Assembly (NCBI RefSeq): GCF_008329645.1
Contig: NZ_CP043474.1
Span: 4,960,001 to 5,024,000 of the forward strand
Source: Mycolicibacterium grossiae
Lineage (GTDB): Bacteria > Actinomycetota > Actinomycetes > Mycobacteriales > Mycobacteriaceae
Reading direction: 5' to 3'
DNA: 64,000 bases
Each line of letters opens with the position of its first letter. Position 1 is the stretch's first letter. This document shows positions 54,101 to 62,398 of this stretch, piece by piece. Made by a program: the position numbers and the translations under genes. The notes under the pieces were generated by a model. It was not told the origin of the DNA. It searched no databases and saw only the letters and a program-made list of their open reading frames with translations.

Positions 54101-57100
54101 GCGCCTTGCCCTGCCACCAGCTCGCCTGCGTGGCGACGACGTGGCCCGCGCCCTCGAAGCGCTCCGACAGCCGCGCCCAGTCGGCGTCGATGTCGCCCTC
54201 GTCGACCAGCCACAGCCGGGCCAGGTCCTCGCGGGCACTCGCCCACCGGTCGTCGAACAGCACCGCCTTGCGGCCGTCGAACGTCGGGGCGACCAGACGC
54301 GGCCAGTCCGAACCGAGTTCGGCGGTCACCAGGTCGATCAGGTCAGCGTCGTTGACGGTCTCGCCGACGCTGACCGGGGTGTCCAGGCCGAGCTGGCCGA
54401 GGATCAGCCGGGCCGCCGAGGCGAGCACGCCGTCGCGTCCGGTGACGGTCTCGGCGAACTCGCCGAGCGCCGCGGAGTCGACCACGCCGCCACCACCACC
54501 GGCAGCAGCCGGCAGCGACACCGCGATGCCCTTGCGGGCGCCGACGGCGCTCACGGCGGCGTCGACCACCTTGTCGAACGACGCGGCGTCCGGCAGCGCA
54601 CCGTCGTGCAGGCCGCCCAGCGCTCCGCCGCGGACGCTGCTGCCCTCGCGGGTGCCCAGCGCCAGCTCGGCGGTGACGTGCTTGACCCAGCCCTCGCCCA
54701 GCTCCCACGTCTTGGTGACGCGCTCGGCGATGGCGGCCGGCCGCTTGCCCGAGGGCCCGAGGACCGTCCGCAGCTGGTCGTTGATGGCGTCGCCGAGCAC
54801 CGGCCCGAACGGCTTGTAGGTACGGGCGAGCTTGGTGACCTGCCCCTTGAGCCCGGCGAGGTCGGCCTCCGCGGCACCGTCGATGGCACCGAGGTTGAGT
54901 TCCGAACCGAGGTCGACGAGCAGCTGATTGCGTCGCGAGGACGCGCCGTCGGTGATCGACTCGATGGAGTCCAGCGGTTCGATCTGGTCGATGCGCATCT
55001 TGGCCGACAGCGCGATGAGCACCATCGTGGCGTCGGCGGCGTCGAACGGCACGTCGTCCGGGCGCGGGCCGCCGGTGGGTGCGGCGGCGGGCGCCGGTGC
55101 GGCGGGCGCGGCGGCGGGGGCCGCCTCGACCGGCGCGGCCTCGGCGACCGGCGCCTCGTCGACCTCCGGCTCCGGGTCGGTGTCGGTGGCGAACAGCACC
55201 GCGGCGTCGCGCTCGACATTGAGCACCTCGGTGGTGCTGTGCGAGTACTCCGGCAGCTTGAGCGTGTTGGTCGCGAGCCCGGCGACGGTCGGCGCCGACT
55301 TCACGCCGATCTCGACGAAGCGCTCGATGCCCAGGCCGCCCGCGGCCTCCTCGATGAACAGCAGGTCCTGGGTCTCGATCCAGCGCACCGGGCTGGCGAA
55401 CTGCCAGGCGAGCAGCTCGATGACCACCTTGCGGCACAGCTCGCGCGGCTTCTCGGTGATCCAGGTGTCGTAGTCGGCGAGCACCTCGTCGAGCGGCTCG
55501 GCGGGCACCAGATCGCGGATCTCCTGGATGAAGTCGCGGTCCAGGGTGAACAGTCGCGGCACCAGGTTCGGGATGTAGCGGCCGACGATCAGCGCGGGAT
55601 CCTGGTCGCGCGGCATGACGCGCTCCAGCGAGCGGCGGAAGTCGGCGACGCCGACGCGCAGCACCTCGGAGTGGAACGGCACGTCGATGCCCGGCACCAG
55701 GATGAACGACCGCTTGCCGCCGCTGATCTCGCGGCGCCGTTCGATCTCCTCCTCGAGTGCCTCCAGGCCGCGCACGGTGCCCGCGATGGCGTACTGCGAG
55801 CCACGCAGGTTGAAGTTCACGATCTGTAGGAATTCGCCGGTGCGCGAGGAGATCTCGGCGACGAAGTCGGTGACGTCGTCGTCGTCCAGGTCGATCTGGG
55901 ACGGCCGGATGGCCGCCAGTCGGTAGTTCGACCGGCCCTTCTCGTCACGCGGCACGATGTCGTGCATCTTCGAGCCGCGGTGGAACACGACCTCCAGCAG
56001 CGCCTCGAGTTCGTAGACACCCGACACGCAGGCCAGCGCGGTGTACTCGCCGACGGAGTGACCGCACGCGATCGCGCCCTCGACGAAGGCGCCCTGCTCG
56101 CGCATCTCGGCCACCTGCGCGGCGGCGACGGTCGCCATGGCCACCTGGGTGAACTGCGTCAGGTACAGCACGCCCTCGGGGTGGTGGTAGTGCACGCCGG
56201 AGGCGATGAGGCTCGTCGGGTTGTCCCGCACCACGTGCAGTACCGAGAAGCCGAGGGTGTCGCGGGTGAACCGGTCGGCGGTGTCCCACACCTTGCGGGC
56301 CGCCTTCGAGCGGGCACGGACCTCCATGCCCATGCCCTTGTGCTGGATGCCCTGACCGGGGAACGCGTAGACGGTCTTCGGCGCGGCCAGCTGCGCGGTC
56401 GCGGCCATGACCAGCTCGCCGCCGACCTTGGCGGTGACGTCGATGATCTCCGCGCCGCGGTCGATGCCGACCCGGTCGACGCGGAATTCGATCTCGTCGC
56501 CGGGCAGCACCATGCCGAGGAAGCGCGAGGTCCAGCCGACCAGGCGTGCGGGCGGGGTGGCCCGTCCGTCGGTGGCGGTGACCACGTGCTGCGCGGCGGC
56601 CGAGAGCCACATGCCGTGCACGATGGGCGATTTCAGCCCGGCCAGCAGCGCGGCGGCGCGGTCGGTGTGGATCGGGTTGTGATCGCCGGACACGACCGCG
56701 AACGCGCTCATGTCGGTGGGCGCGGTCACGGTGACGTCGCGCCGGCGGCGGCGCGGGGTCTCGGTGGCGTTGTCGGTGATCGCACCGCCTGCGCGCAGCG
56801 GGTCGGCGAGTTCGGCGGGACCGCTGCGCCCGCGGATCGCGAAGCGCTCCTCCAGCGTGGCCAGGACGGTGCCCGCGGCGTCGGCGATGCGGACGCTGAC
56901 CGGCACGACGCGGCCGACCTCGGTGTCGGTCGCCGCGGCTGCCGTTGCGGTGACCGTCAGTTCGGCCGCGGTCTTCGGCATGGGCGCCAGCAGGTGTGCG
57001 GCGTGGTCGAGGTGCACCAGGCTCAGCAGGCCCTCGACGACCGGGAAGCCGGATTCGGTGACGGCCGAACCGATCACGGAGAACACGGCGGGCCAGCAGC

Positions 57101-60100
57101 GGCCCACCAGGGCGTCGGGCACCAGGGTCAGGCCCGGCGCCAACGGGGCACCGAACGTGGCGGTGACGCCGGTATGGTCGGCGACCTCCTCGGGGTCCCA
57201 CGCCACCGTGACCGTAGTGGTGTCGTCGTGCACCGGCGGAAGCGCTTCGGGTCCTTCGACGTTCGCGGCGATCGCGAGCACGGCGCGCATTGCGGCCGCG
57301 GCGTCGTCGGTGGTGACGACGGGCATGCCGCCGTCGACGGTCGCCGAGGGCAGCGTGAAGCGGATGGTGATCCAGATGTCGGACAGCGGCACGCTGAGCA
57401 CGACGGCGTCGCCGTCGATCTCCAGGCGCGCACCGGTGGACGGGTGCGTGGCCGAACGGTTCTGGTTGACCTGCCACTCCCCCGGGTGCCCGATGCGGTG
57501 CACCGGGTTGATCGACACCCGGCCGGCCCACAGCACGTCCGGCGAGTCGAGGACCACGGCCAGCGGACCGGTGACGTCGGCACGGGCCTGGCGTCGGGAG
57601 ACCGCGGGCACCGGCTGCGCGCCGGAGCCGACGACCTCGTCGATGGAGGCCTGCTCGAAGCGGTCGAGCAGGTCGCCCACGGGCTCGTCGACGCGGGTGA
57701 TGCCCGCGACCGCGGCCGTGCCGGGGATGATGCAGACCTGGTCGGCGGTGTAGCGGGCGTCGTGGGCCTGCCACAGCGAGTCGCTGCGCCACCAGCGCCG
57801 CACGTCCTTGTCGATGACCGGGACGAAGTTGACCGGCTTGCCGAGCGTCTTGCACAGGGTGATGAAGAACGGCACGTCGGCGGGGTGCAGCTTGACCGAC
57901 TCGGCGTCGGGGTAGCGCTCCAGCAGGGCCGTCAGCGCCCGCTCGGGGTTCTCGAGCAGCTCCTCGCCGTCGGCGCCGTAGAGGGTCTCGATGGACCCGG
58001 AGTCCTGCGGGTGCAGGCGGGCCTCGGCACGCTTGAGCATCTCGGCGAACCGGTCGCGCCAGCTGACGTCGAGCCACGGCGAGCCGGCCTTCTTGGTGTC
58101 CGCGGTGCTCGAGCCGTCGCCGATGGCGAGGTCGACGTAGCGCTGGAGCCACTGCAGGTAGGTCATGTCGGCGACGTCGCCGAAGTACGGCTTGGCCGTG
58201 ACGGCCATCGCGGCGATGATCTCGTCGCGGCGCTCGGCGACCGCGTCGGCGTCACCGGCGACGTCGTCGAGCAGTCGGCCGCAGCGCGACGCCGCGTTGT
58301 CGATCTCGTGGATGTCGGCGCCGAGCTGGCTGCGCCCGGACGCCATGCCGCCCTGCGCCTTGCCCGCGCCGACCCACGTCGGGGTGCCGTTGGTCTCGAC
58401 GAGCAACTGCTTGACGGCCGGGGAGGTGGTGGCCTCCTTCGTCGCCATCGCGGCGGTGCCGACGAGGATGCCGTCGACCGGCATGAGCGGGAAGCCGTAG
58501 GCCTCGGACCACCGGCCGGACAGGTACTCGGCCGCACGCTCGGGCGTTCCGATGCCGCCGCCCACGCAGATGGTGATGTTGGCGTACTTGCGCAGGTCCG
58601 CGTAGGTCGCCAGGAGCAGGTCGTCGAGGTCCTCCCAGGAGTGGTGGCCACCGGCGCGGCCGCCCTCGATGTGCACGATCACGTCGCGGTCGGGAACCTC
58701 GTTGGCGATCTTGATGACCGACTTGATCTGGTCGACGGTGCCGGGCTTGAACGTGACGTGGGTGATGCCGACCTCGGTGAGTTCGCCGATCAGGTCGACG
58801 GCCTCGTCGAGTTCCGGGACGCCTGCCGTGACGACCAGACCGTCGATGGGGGCACCGGACTGGCGGGCCTTCTGCACCAGCCGCTTGGCACCGACCTGCA
58901 GCTTCCACAGGTAGGGGTCCAGGAACAGCGAGTTGAACTGCACCGCGCGGCCGGGCTCGAGCAGCGTGGTCAGTTCGGCGATGCGGTCGTCGAAGATGGG
59001 CTCGGTGACCTGGCCGCCGCCGGCGAGTTCGGCCCAGTGACCGGCGTTCGCCGCGGCCGCGACGATCTTCGCGTCGACCGTGGTCGGCGTCATGCCCGCG
59101 AGCAGGATCGGCGAGCGACCGGTGAGGCGGGTGAACTTCGTGGACAGCTTCACCGCGCCGTCGGGCAGCGTCACCAGCGACGGCGCGTAGCTCGACCACG
59201 GCGGCGCCACCTCGGGTGCGGCGCCGACGGTGAACAGGCTGCGCTGACCGGCGCGGGTGGCGGCCGGGACGATGCCCACGCCGAGGCCGCGGATCACCGG
59301 CGCGGTGAGGCGGGTGAGCGTGTCGCTCGGCCCGAGGTCGACGATCCACCTGGCGCCGGCGTCGTGCATGCGCTCGACCTCGGCGACCCAGTCGATGGGC
59401 CGGACGAAGATCGACTCGGTCATCTCGTGGGCGAGGTCGGCGTCGATGCCGGTGCGTGCGGCCCAGCGGTCGACGACCTCGACGCCGTCGGCGAGGCGCG
59501 GAGTGTGGAAGCCGACCTCGACCTGCACGCTGTGGAAGACGGGCGCGAACACGGCGCCGCCGCGCGTCTTGGCCTTGCGCTCGGCCTCCTCCTTCTCGGT
59601 GATCTTGCTGCAGTACAGCTCGAAGCGGGCGAGCTGCTCCGGGGTACCGGTGATGACGACCGAGCGGCGGCCGTTGCGGATGGACAGCACGGGCGGCAGG
59701 ACCGTGCGGACGTCCTTCGAGAACTCCTCGAGCAGCTCGGCGATGCGCTGCGGGTCGGCGTTGGTGACGGACACCATCGGCGACTTGTCCCCGCGCCCGA
59801 CCATGCCGCGGCGCCGGGACACCAGCGAGCCGGCGGCACCTATCAACTGCAGCAGCGCCAGCAGCTCGGCATCGCGAGCGCCGGCGGCCTTGAGCGATTC
59901 CACGGCGACGATGCCCTGCGAGTGGCCGGCCATCGCGACCGGAGGCGTGCCGCGCAGGTCGAGGCCCTGGCGGCTGACGGCGCGGATGGCCGCCATCTGG
60001 GCCAGCAGGATGCCCGGACCGGAGATGGCGGCGGTGGTCAGCTGCTTGGCGGTCGGCAGCTGCTCCTCGGCGGCGAGCGCACGCACCCACTGGATCGGCT

Positions 60101-60383
60101 CGAAGCCGACGGGGCGGACGACGACGAGTTCGCGCGCGACCGGCTCGAGCAGCAGCGCCGCCTCACCGACGACCTCACTCAGCTCGGACTCGATGCCCGC
60201 CGAGCTGATCAGCTCCTCGAGGTTCTCCAGCCAGTTGCCACCCTGCCCGCCGAAGGCGACGGCGTAGGGCTCGCCGGCGTTCAACAGATCGACCAGGGCA
60301 CTCGCTCCCGCCGCGGAGGCGGGCCGATCGGCGCCACCTCCCGCGCGTCCGGCGGCCACTCGGTCGTGTTCGTTGATCGTCAC
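51156..60383 (-). CDS. fas: Type I fatty acid synthase FAS-I
   Basis: Multifunctional enzyme of 3075 residues (Rv2524c: 3069) making C16-C18 and C24-C26 acyl-CoAs, the latter primers for mycolic acids. Domains in order with rough positions: acetyl transferase GHSQGIVAVES (153); enoyl reductase GMTPTTVDAK (430) with VGGGIGTPERA; dehydratase GDHNPIHTDRA (1234); malonyl/palmitoyl transferase FPGQGIQHKGMG (1345) and GHSVGEYTAL (1442); ACP with phosphopantetheine Ser in DGASSRRN (1814); ketoreductase VTGASKGSIA (2130); ketosynthase Cys in ACATAAVS (2725), His in KHDTSTL (2881) and Lys/His in QKSLTGHSKGG (2917). GTG 60383 with GAGGAG upstream. The frame is open 85 codons further but reads as leader. 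An Ala/Pro linker precedes the ACP. Confidence 0.97.
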   Translation of the reverse strand: MTINEHDRVAAGRAGGGADRPASAAGASALVDLLNAGEPYAVAFGGQGGNWLENLEELISSAGIESELSEVVGEAALLLEPVARELVVVRPVGFEPIQWVRALAAEEQLPTAKQLTTAAISGPGILLAQMAAIRAVSRQGLDLRGTPPVAMAGHSQGIVAVESLKAAGARDAELLALLQLIGAAGSLVSRRRGMVGRGDKSPMVSVTNADPQRIAELLEEFSKDVRTVLPPVLSIRNGRRSVVITGTPEQLARFELYCSKITEKEEAERKAKTRGGAVFAPVFHSVQVEVGFHTPRLADGVEVVDRWAARTGIDADLAHEMTESIFVRPIDWVAEVERMHDAGARWIVDLGPSDTLTRLTAPVIRGLGVGIVPAATRAGQRSLFTVGAAPEVAPPWSSYAPSLVTLPDGAVKLSTKFTRLTGRSPILLAGMTPTTVDAKIVAAAANAGHWAELAGGGQVTEPIFDDRIAELTTLLEPGRAVQFNSLFLDPYLWKLQVGAKRLVQKARQSGAPIDGLVVTAGVPELDEAVDLIGELTEVGITHVTFKPGTVDQIKSVIKIANEVPDRDVIVHIEGGRAGGHHSWEDLDDLLLATYADLRKYANITICVGGGIGTPERAAEYLSGRWSEAYGFPLMPVDGILVGTAAMATKEATTSPAVKQLLVETNGTPTWVGAGKAQGGMASGRSQLGADIHEIDNAASRCGRLLDDVAGDADAVAERRDEIIAAMAVTAKPYFGDVADMTYLQWLQRYVDLAIGDGSSTADTKKAGSPWLDVSWRDRFAEMLKRAEARLHPQDSGSIETLYGADGEELLENPERALTALLERYPDAESVKLHPADVPFFITLCKTLGKPVNFVPVIDKDVRRWWRSDSLWQAHDARYTADQVCIIPGTAAVAGITRVDEPVGDLLDRFEQASIDEVVGSGAQPVPAVSRRQARADVTGPLAVVLDSPDVLWAGRVSINPVHRIGHPGEWQVNQNRSATHPSTGARLEIDGDAVVLSVPLSDIWITIRFTLPSATVDGGMPVVTTDDAAAAMRAVLAIAANVEGPEALPPVHDDTTTVTVAWDPEEVADHTGVTATFGAPLAPGLTLVPDALVGRCWPAVFSVIGSAVTESGFPVVEGLLSLVHLDHAAHLLAPMPKTAAELTVTATAAAATDTEVGRVVPVSVRIADAAGTVLATLEERFAIRGRSGPAELADPLRAGGAITDNATETPRRRRRDVTVTAPTDMSAFAVVSGDHNPIHTDRAAALLAGLKSPIVHGMWLSAAAQHVVTATDGRATPPARLVGWTSRFLGMVLPGDEIEFRVDRVGIDRGAEIIDVTAKVGGELVMAATAQLAAPKTVYAFPGQGIQHKGMGMEVRARSKAARKVWDTADRFTRDTLGFSVLHVVRDNPTSLIASGVHYHHPEGVLYLTQFTQVAMATVAAAQVAEMREQGAFVEGAIACGHSVGEYTALACVSGVYELEALLEVVFHRGSKMHDIVPRDEKGRSNYRLAAIRPSQIDLDDDDVTDFVAEISSRTGEFLQIVNFNLRGSQYAIAGTVRGLEALEEEIERRREISGGKRSFILVPGIDVPFHSEVLRVGVADFRRSLERVMPRDQDPALIVGRYIPNLVPRLFTLDRDFIQEIRDLVPAEPLDEVLADYDTWITEKPRELCRKVVIELLAWQFASPVRWIETQDLLFIEEAAGGLGIERFVEIGVKSAPTVAGLATNTLKLPEYSHSTTEVLNVERDAAVLFATDTDPEPEVDEAPVAEAAPVEAAPAAAPAAPAPAAAPTGGPRPDDVPFDAADATMVLIALSAKMRIDQIEPLDSIESITDGASSRRNQLLVDLGSELNLGAIDGAAEADLAGLKGQVTKLARTYKPFGPVLGDAINDQLRTVLGPSGKRPAAIAERVTKTWELGEGWVKHVTAELALGTREGSSVRGGALGGLHDGALPDAASFDKVVDAAVSAVGARKGIAVSLPAAAGGGGGVVDSAALGEFAETVTGRDGVLASAARLILGQLGLDTPVSVGETVNDADLIDLVTAELGSDWPRLVAPTFDGRKAVLFDDRWASAREDLARLWLVDEGDIDADWARLSERFEGAGHVVATQASWWQGKALAAGRTVHASLYGRAAAGAENPASGRYANEVAVVTGASKGSIASSVAAQLLDGGATVIATTSRLDDDRLAFYKELYRDNARFGATLWVVPANMASYSDIDALVDWIGNEQSESLGPQSIHLKDALTPTLLFPFAAPRVAGDMSEAGSRSEMEMKVLLWAVQRLIGGLSHIGAERDIASRLHVVLPGSPNRGMFGGDGAYGESKSALDAVVTRWKAETSWSQRVSLAHALIGWTKGTGLMGHNDAIVGAVEEAGVTTYTTAEMASMLLALCDIESKVAAAREPLKVDLTGGLGDVEIDMAELAAKAREEMAGESAADAEEDVTGLRALPSPPRGYAAAPPPEWGHVDVDPADMVVIVGGAELGPYGSSRTRFEVETSGELSAAGVLELAWTTGLVTWEDDPKPGWYDTQTGDLVDEGELVERYHDAVLERVGIRQWVDDGAIDPDHASPLLVSVFLDKDFTFVVSSEADARGFAQFDPEHTVIAPVPDSSDWQVTRKAGTEIRVPRKVKLSRTVGAQIPTGFDPTVYGVSQDMATSIDRVALWNLVTTVDAFLSSGFTPTELMRWVHPSLVASTQGTGMGGLTSMQTMYHGNLLGQNKPNDILQEVLPNVFAGHVVQSYIGSYGSMIHPVAACATAAVSVEEGVDKITLGKAEFVVAGGYDDLTLEAIIGFGDMSATADTEMMRAKGISDAKFSRANDRRRLGFVESQGGGTILLARGDLALAMGLPVLAVVGYASSFGDGVHTSIPAPGLGALGAGRGGRQSQLARNLAKLGVGPDDIGVISKHDTSTLANDPNETELHERLAASLGRSEGAPLFVVSQKSLTGHSKGGAAAFQMMGMCQMLRDGVIPPNRSLDCVDDELSHARHFVWVRETLRLGDKLPLKAGLVTSLGFGHVSGLVALVHPQAFLAALDEEQREDYLRRSGERVLNGQRRLASAIAGGPALYERPADRRFGHDAPEKRQEADMLLDAGSRLGEDGWYAR

Positions 60384-60614
60384 GTTGTGCCATCTCCTCG
60401 TGCGCCCGGGGGCGCGTATCGCTCGTCTGCGGCGTGTCGTCTCGGCGGTCGGCTCGCGTCCCTGCGAGGCCCGGGGTGATTCGGCATCGAATCGCGGCTG
60501 GGTCGACCCGTCTCTCGTCTGGACTGGGCGCTGTCGACGCGGCGGCCGGCAGGAGCCCGTTCCCGCCCTAGTAAGAGTGTCATAAGAACCGACCCCATTT
60601 TCGGGCCCTAAATG

Positions 60615-60643
60615 GTTACTGGCGAGTTCTACGCTCAAGTAAC
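60615..60643. promoter_or_regulatory. GTTACT-N17-AGTAAC dyad upstream of fas
   Basis: Inverted repeat GTTACT (60615-60620) and AGTAAC (60638-60643). GTTAC-like words recur nearby (cGTAACg about 60654, GTTACGG about 60713, GTTACC about 60756). In mycobacteria FasR binds inverted repeats in the fas promoter; these are candidates by position only. Confidence 0.45.
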
Positions 60644-60882
60644 AAGGGATTGCGTAACGCGCCCGTCGAAACCGCTCGCGATGTTCTGGAACAAACGTCC
60701 TGCATGCGCGTGGTTACGGTCGAGTAGCTACAACGCTGCAGGCCACGGCAGTACTGTTACCAAATCGTTATGTCCCATCATCGCGGCGCAAAACGACGAC
60801 GTCAGCGGCTCGACGGGCGAACACTTCGGATCGACGTGTCCGGTCGCCCGTCGGCGGTGTGCGGAATAGTTTGCTGACGCTA

Positions 60883-60898
60883 CTTACTGATCGGTAAG
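60883..60898. promoter_or_regulatory. CTTACTGATCGGTAAG operator-like palindrome
   Basis: 16-bp dyad, palindromic except for one mismatched position pair in the half-sites, in GC-rich DNA. The form TTAC-N6-GTAA is typical of TetR-family sites. It lies 333 bp before the ATP-binding protein gene and 500 bp before fas, so its target is uncertain. Confidence 0.55.
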
Positions 60899-61230
60899 GT
60901 TCGTCCGCCCGCGGCCCGCCCCGGGCCGGCCGCCGCTGCCGGCGGTCACCGCCACGGCCTCGGCAGGCCCCGGCGCGCGACCGGCACGCTGCTCGGGCCG
61001 GACGTTCACCTGGCCACCCGCGCCTGGGCCGCGCTCACGCGCCGACACGCGTCGGAGACCGTCGAACGTGCGTTTGCCCGTCGATCACGGCGTCCGTCCG
61101 GGCGCGGTGACCGCCCACACGACTGAGGACGCGCTGTGACGGTGACGACGAAAGCCGCAACGCGGACGCCGCGAAAGTCACGAATCCGCAATGGCGCTGC
61201 GATGTCGCGAAGGAATTCATAGGATCAGCC

Positions 61231-62310
61231 ATGCCTTCCGGAGGGGTCGACGCGTCCCCAGCTCCCGCGCCGTCCACCACGGGCGCCGGCATCGAACTCG
61301 TCGGGGTGCGGAAAGTCTTCGGTGACCGCGGCACGGACGTCGTCGCGGTGCACGGTGCCGACCTGACCGTGCACGACGGCGAGCTGTTCGCCATCCTCGG
61401 CCCGTCCGGCTCCGGAAAGACCACGGTCCTGCGGATGATCGCTGGTTTCGACGACCCCACCGCCGGGGTCATCCGGCTCGGCGGCGTCGACGTCACCGGA
61501 GTGCCGGCGCGGCACCGCGACGTCAACACCGTCTTCCAGGAGTACGCGCTGTTCCCGCACATGACGGTCGCCCAGAACGTCGAGTACGGCCTCAAGGTGA
61601 AGGGCGTCCCGAAGGCGCAGCGGCGCACCCGCGTCGCCGACGCCCTCGACCTGGTGCGCCTCGCCGACGTCGGACCGCGGCGGCCGGAGCAGCTCTCCGG
61701 CGGGCAGCGCCAACGGGTTGCGCTCGCCCGCGCCCTCGTCGGCCGCCCGCGCGTCCTGCTGCTCGACGAACCGCTCGGGGCGCTGGACCTCAAACTGCGC
61801 GAGCAGATGCAGATCGAATTGAAGGCGATCCAGCGCGAGATGGGCATCACCTTCGTGATCGTCACCCACGACCAGGACGAGGCCCTGACCCTGTGCGACC
61901 GGCTCGCGGTGTTCAACGACGGCCGCATCGAGCAGATCGGCGCCGCACGCGAGGTCTACGAGCAGCCGGCCAACCGCTTCGTCGCCGACTTCGTCGGCAC
62001 GTCCAACGTGTTCGACGGCGACGCCGCCGCCACACTGCTCGGCCGCCGGGGCCAGTACGCGGTGCGGCCGGAGAAGATCGCGGTGTTGCCCGCAGGAGAC
62101 CCCGGCACCCCGGGCACTCAGACCGTGGCCGCGACGGTCGCCGAGGTCATCTACGCCGGTGCCGTCACGCGCGTGGCCGCCGTCGCCACGCCCGGTATCA
62201 CGCTCACCGCCACGGTGCTCAACGCCGCGGCCACTCTTCCCGACGACCTCGGCCACGGCTCCCCCGTCACGCTGGCGTGGCCCGAGGACGCCGTCCGCGA
62301 CCTGTCCTGA
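61231..62310 (+). CDS. Polyamine-type ABC transporter ATPase (PotA-like)
   Basis: ATP-binding subunit of an importer of the spermidine/putrescine class, 359 residues. Walker A GPSGSGKTT, Q-loop VFQEYALFPHMTV, signature LSGGQRQRVALARAL, Walker B VLLLDEPLGALD, switch His in VTHDQDEAL. After residue 270 a TOBE domain follows (VRPEKIAVLPAG, VAEVIYAGAVTRV). EYALFPHMTV and RHRDVNTVFQ are typical of PotA/FbpC-like proteins. ATG 61231 after AGGATC. First gene of an ATPase, binding protein, permease series. Substrate inferred from the binding protein: polyamine or related cation. Confidence 0.88.
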   Translation: MPSGGVDASPAPAPSTTGAGIELVGVRKVFGDRGTDVVAVHGADLTVHDGELFAILGPSGSGKTTVLRMIAGFDDPTAGVIRLGGVDVTGVPARHRDVNTVFQEYALFPHMTVAQNVEYGLKVKGVPKAQRRTRVADALDLVRLADVGPRRPEQLSGGQRQRVALARALVGRPRVLLLDEPLGALDLKLREQMQIELKAIQREMGITFVIVTHDQDEALTLCDRLAVFNDGRIEQIGAAREVYEQPANRFVADFVGTSNVFDGDAAATLLGRRGQYAVRPEKIAVLPAGDPGTPGTQTVAATVAEVIYAGAVTRVAAVATPGITLTATVLNAAATLPDDLGHGSPVTLAWPEDAVRDLS

Positions 62311-62325
62311 CCCTCGTCCCCCACC

Positions 62326-62375
62326 AATCGTTCCCCGTGAATCGTTGCTAAAGAAACGTCCCCCCACGAATCGTT
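62326..62375 (+). repeat. Three AATCGTT direct repeats
   Basis: AATCGTT at 62326, 62340 and 62369 (14- and 29-bp steps), each followed by a C- or GC-rich word, in the 88-bp gap between the ATPase and binding-protein genes. It may come from slippage or be a site for an RNA- or DNA-binding regulator. Confidence 0.5.
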
Positions 62376-62398
62376 GCCCCGACGAGAAGGAGCCATCC

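Larger units (their letters stand above)
60384..61230. other. 847-bp divergent region, fas to polyamine transporter
   Basis: No supported gene; a plus-strand frame 60612-60869 has atypical codon use. The part 60570-60780 is clearly less GC-rich and should hold the fas promoter and binding sites of its regulators. Elements are listed separately at 60615-60643 and 60883-60898. The stretch 60900-61200 is GC-rich and featureless. Confidence 0.5.

Noticed and set aside
60612..60869. 85-codon plus-strand frame in the fas leader region
   Set aside because: Codon use unlike the rest of the window (many TTA, AGT, ACA), no ribosome site, no family; it lies in the AT-richer promoter DNA.
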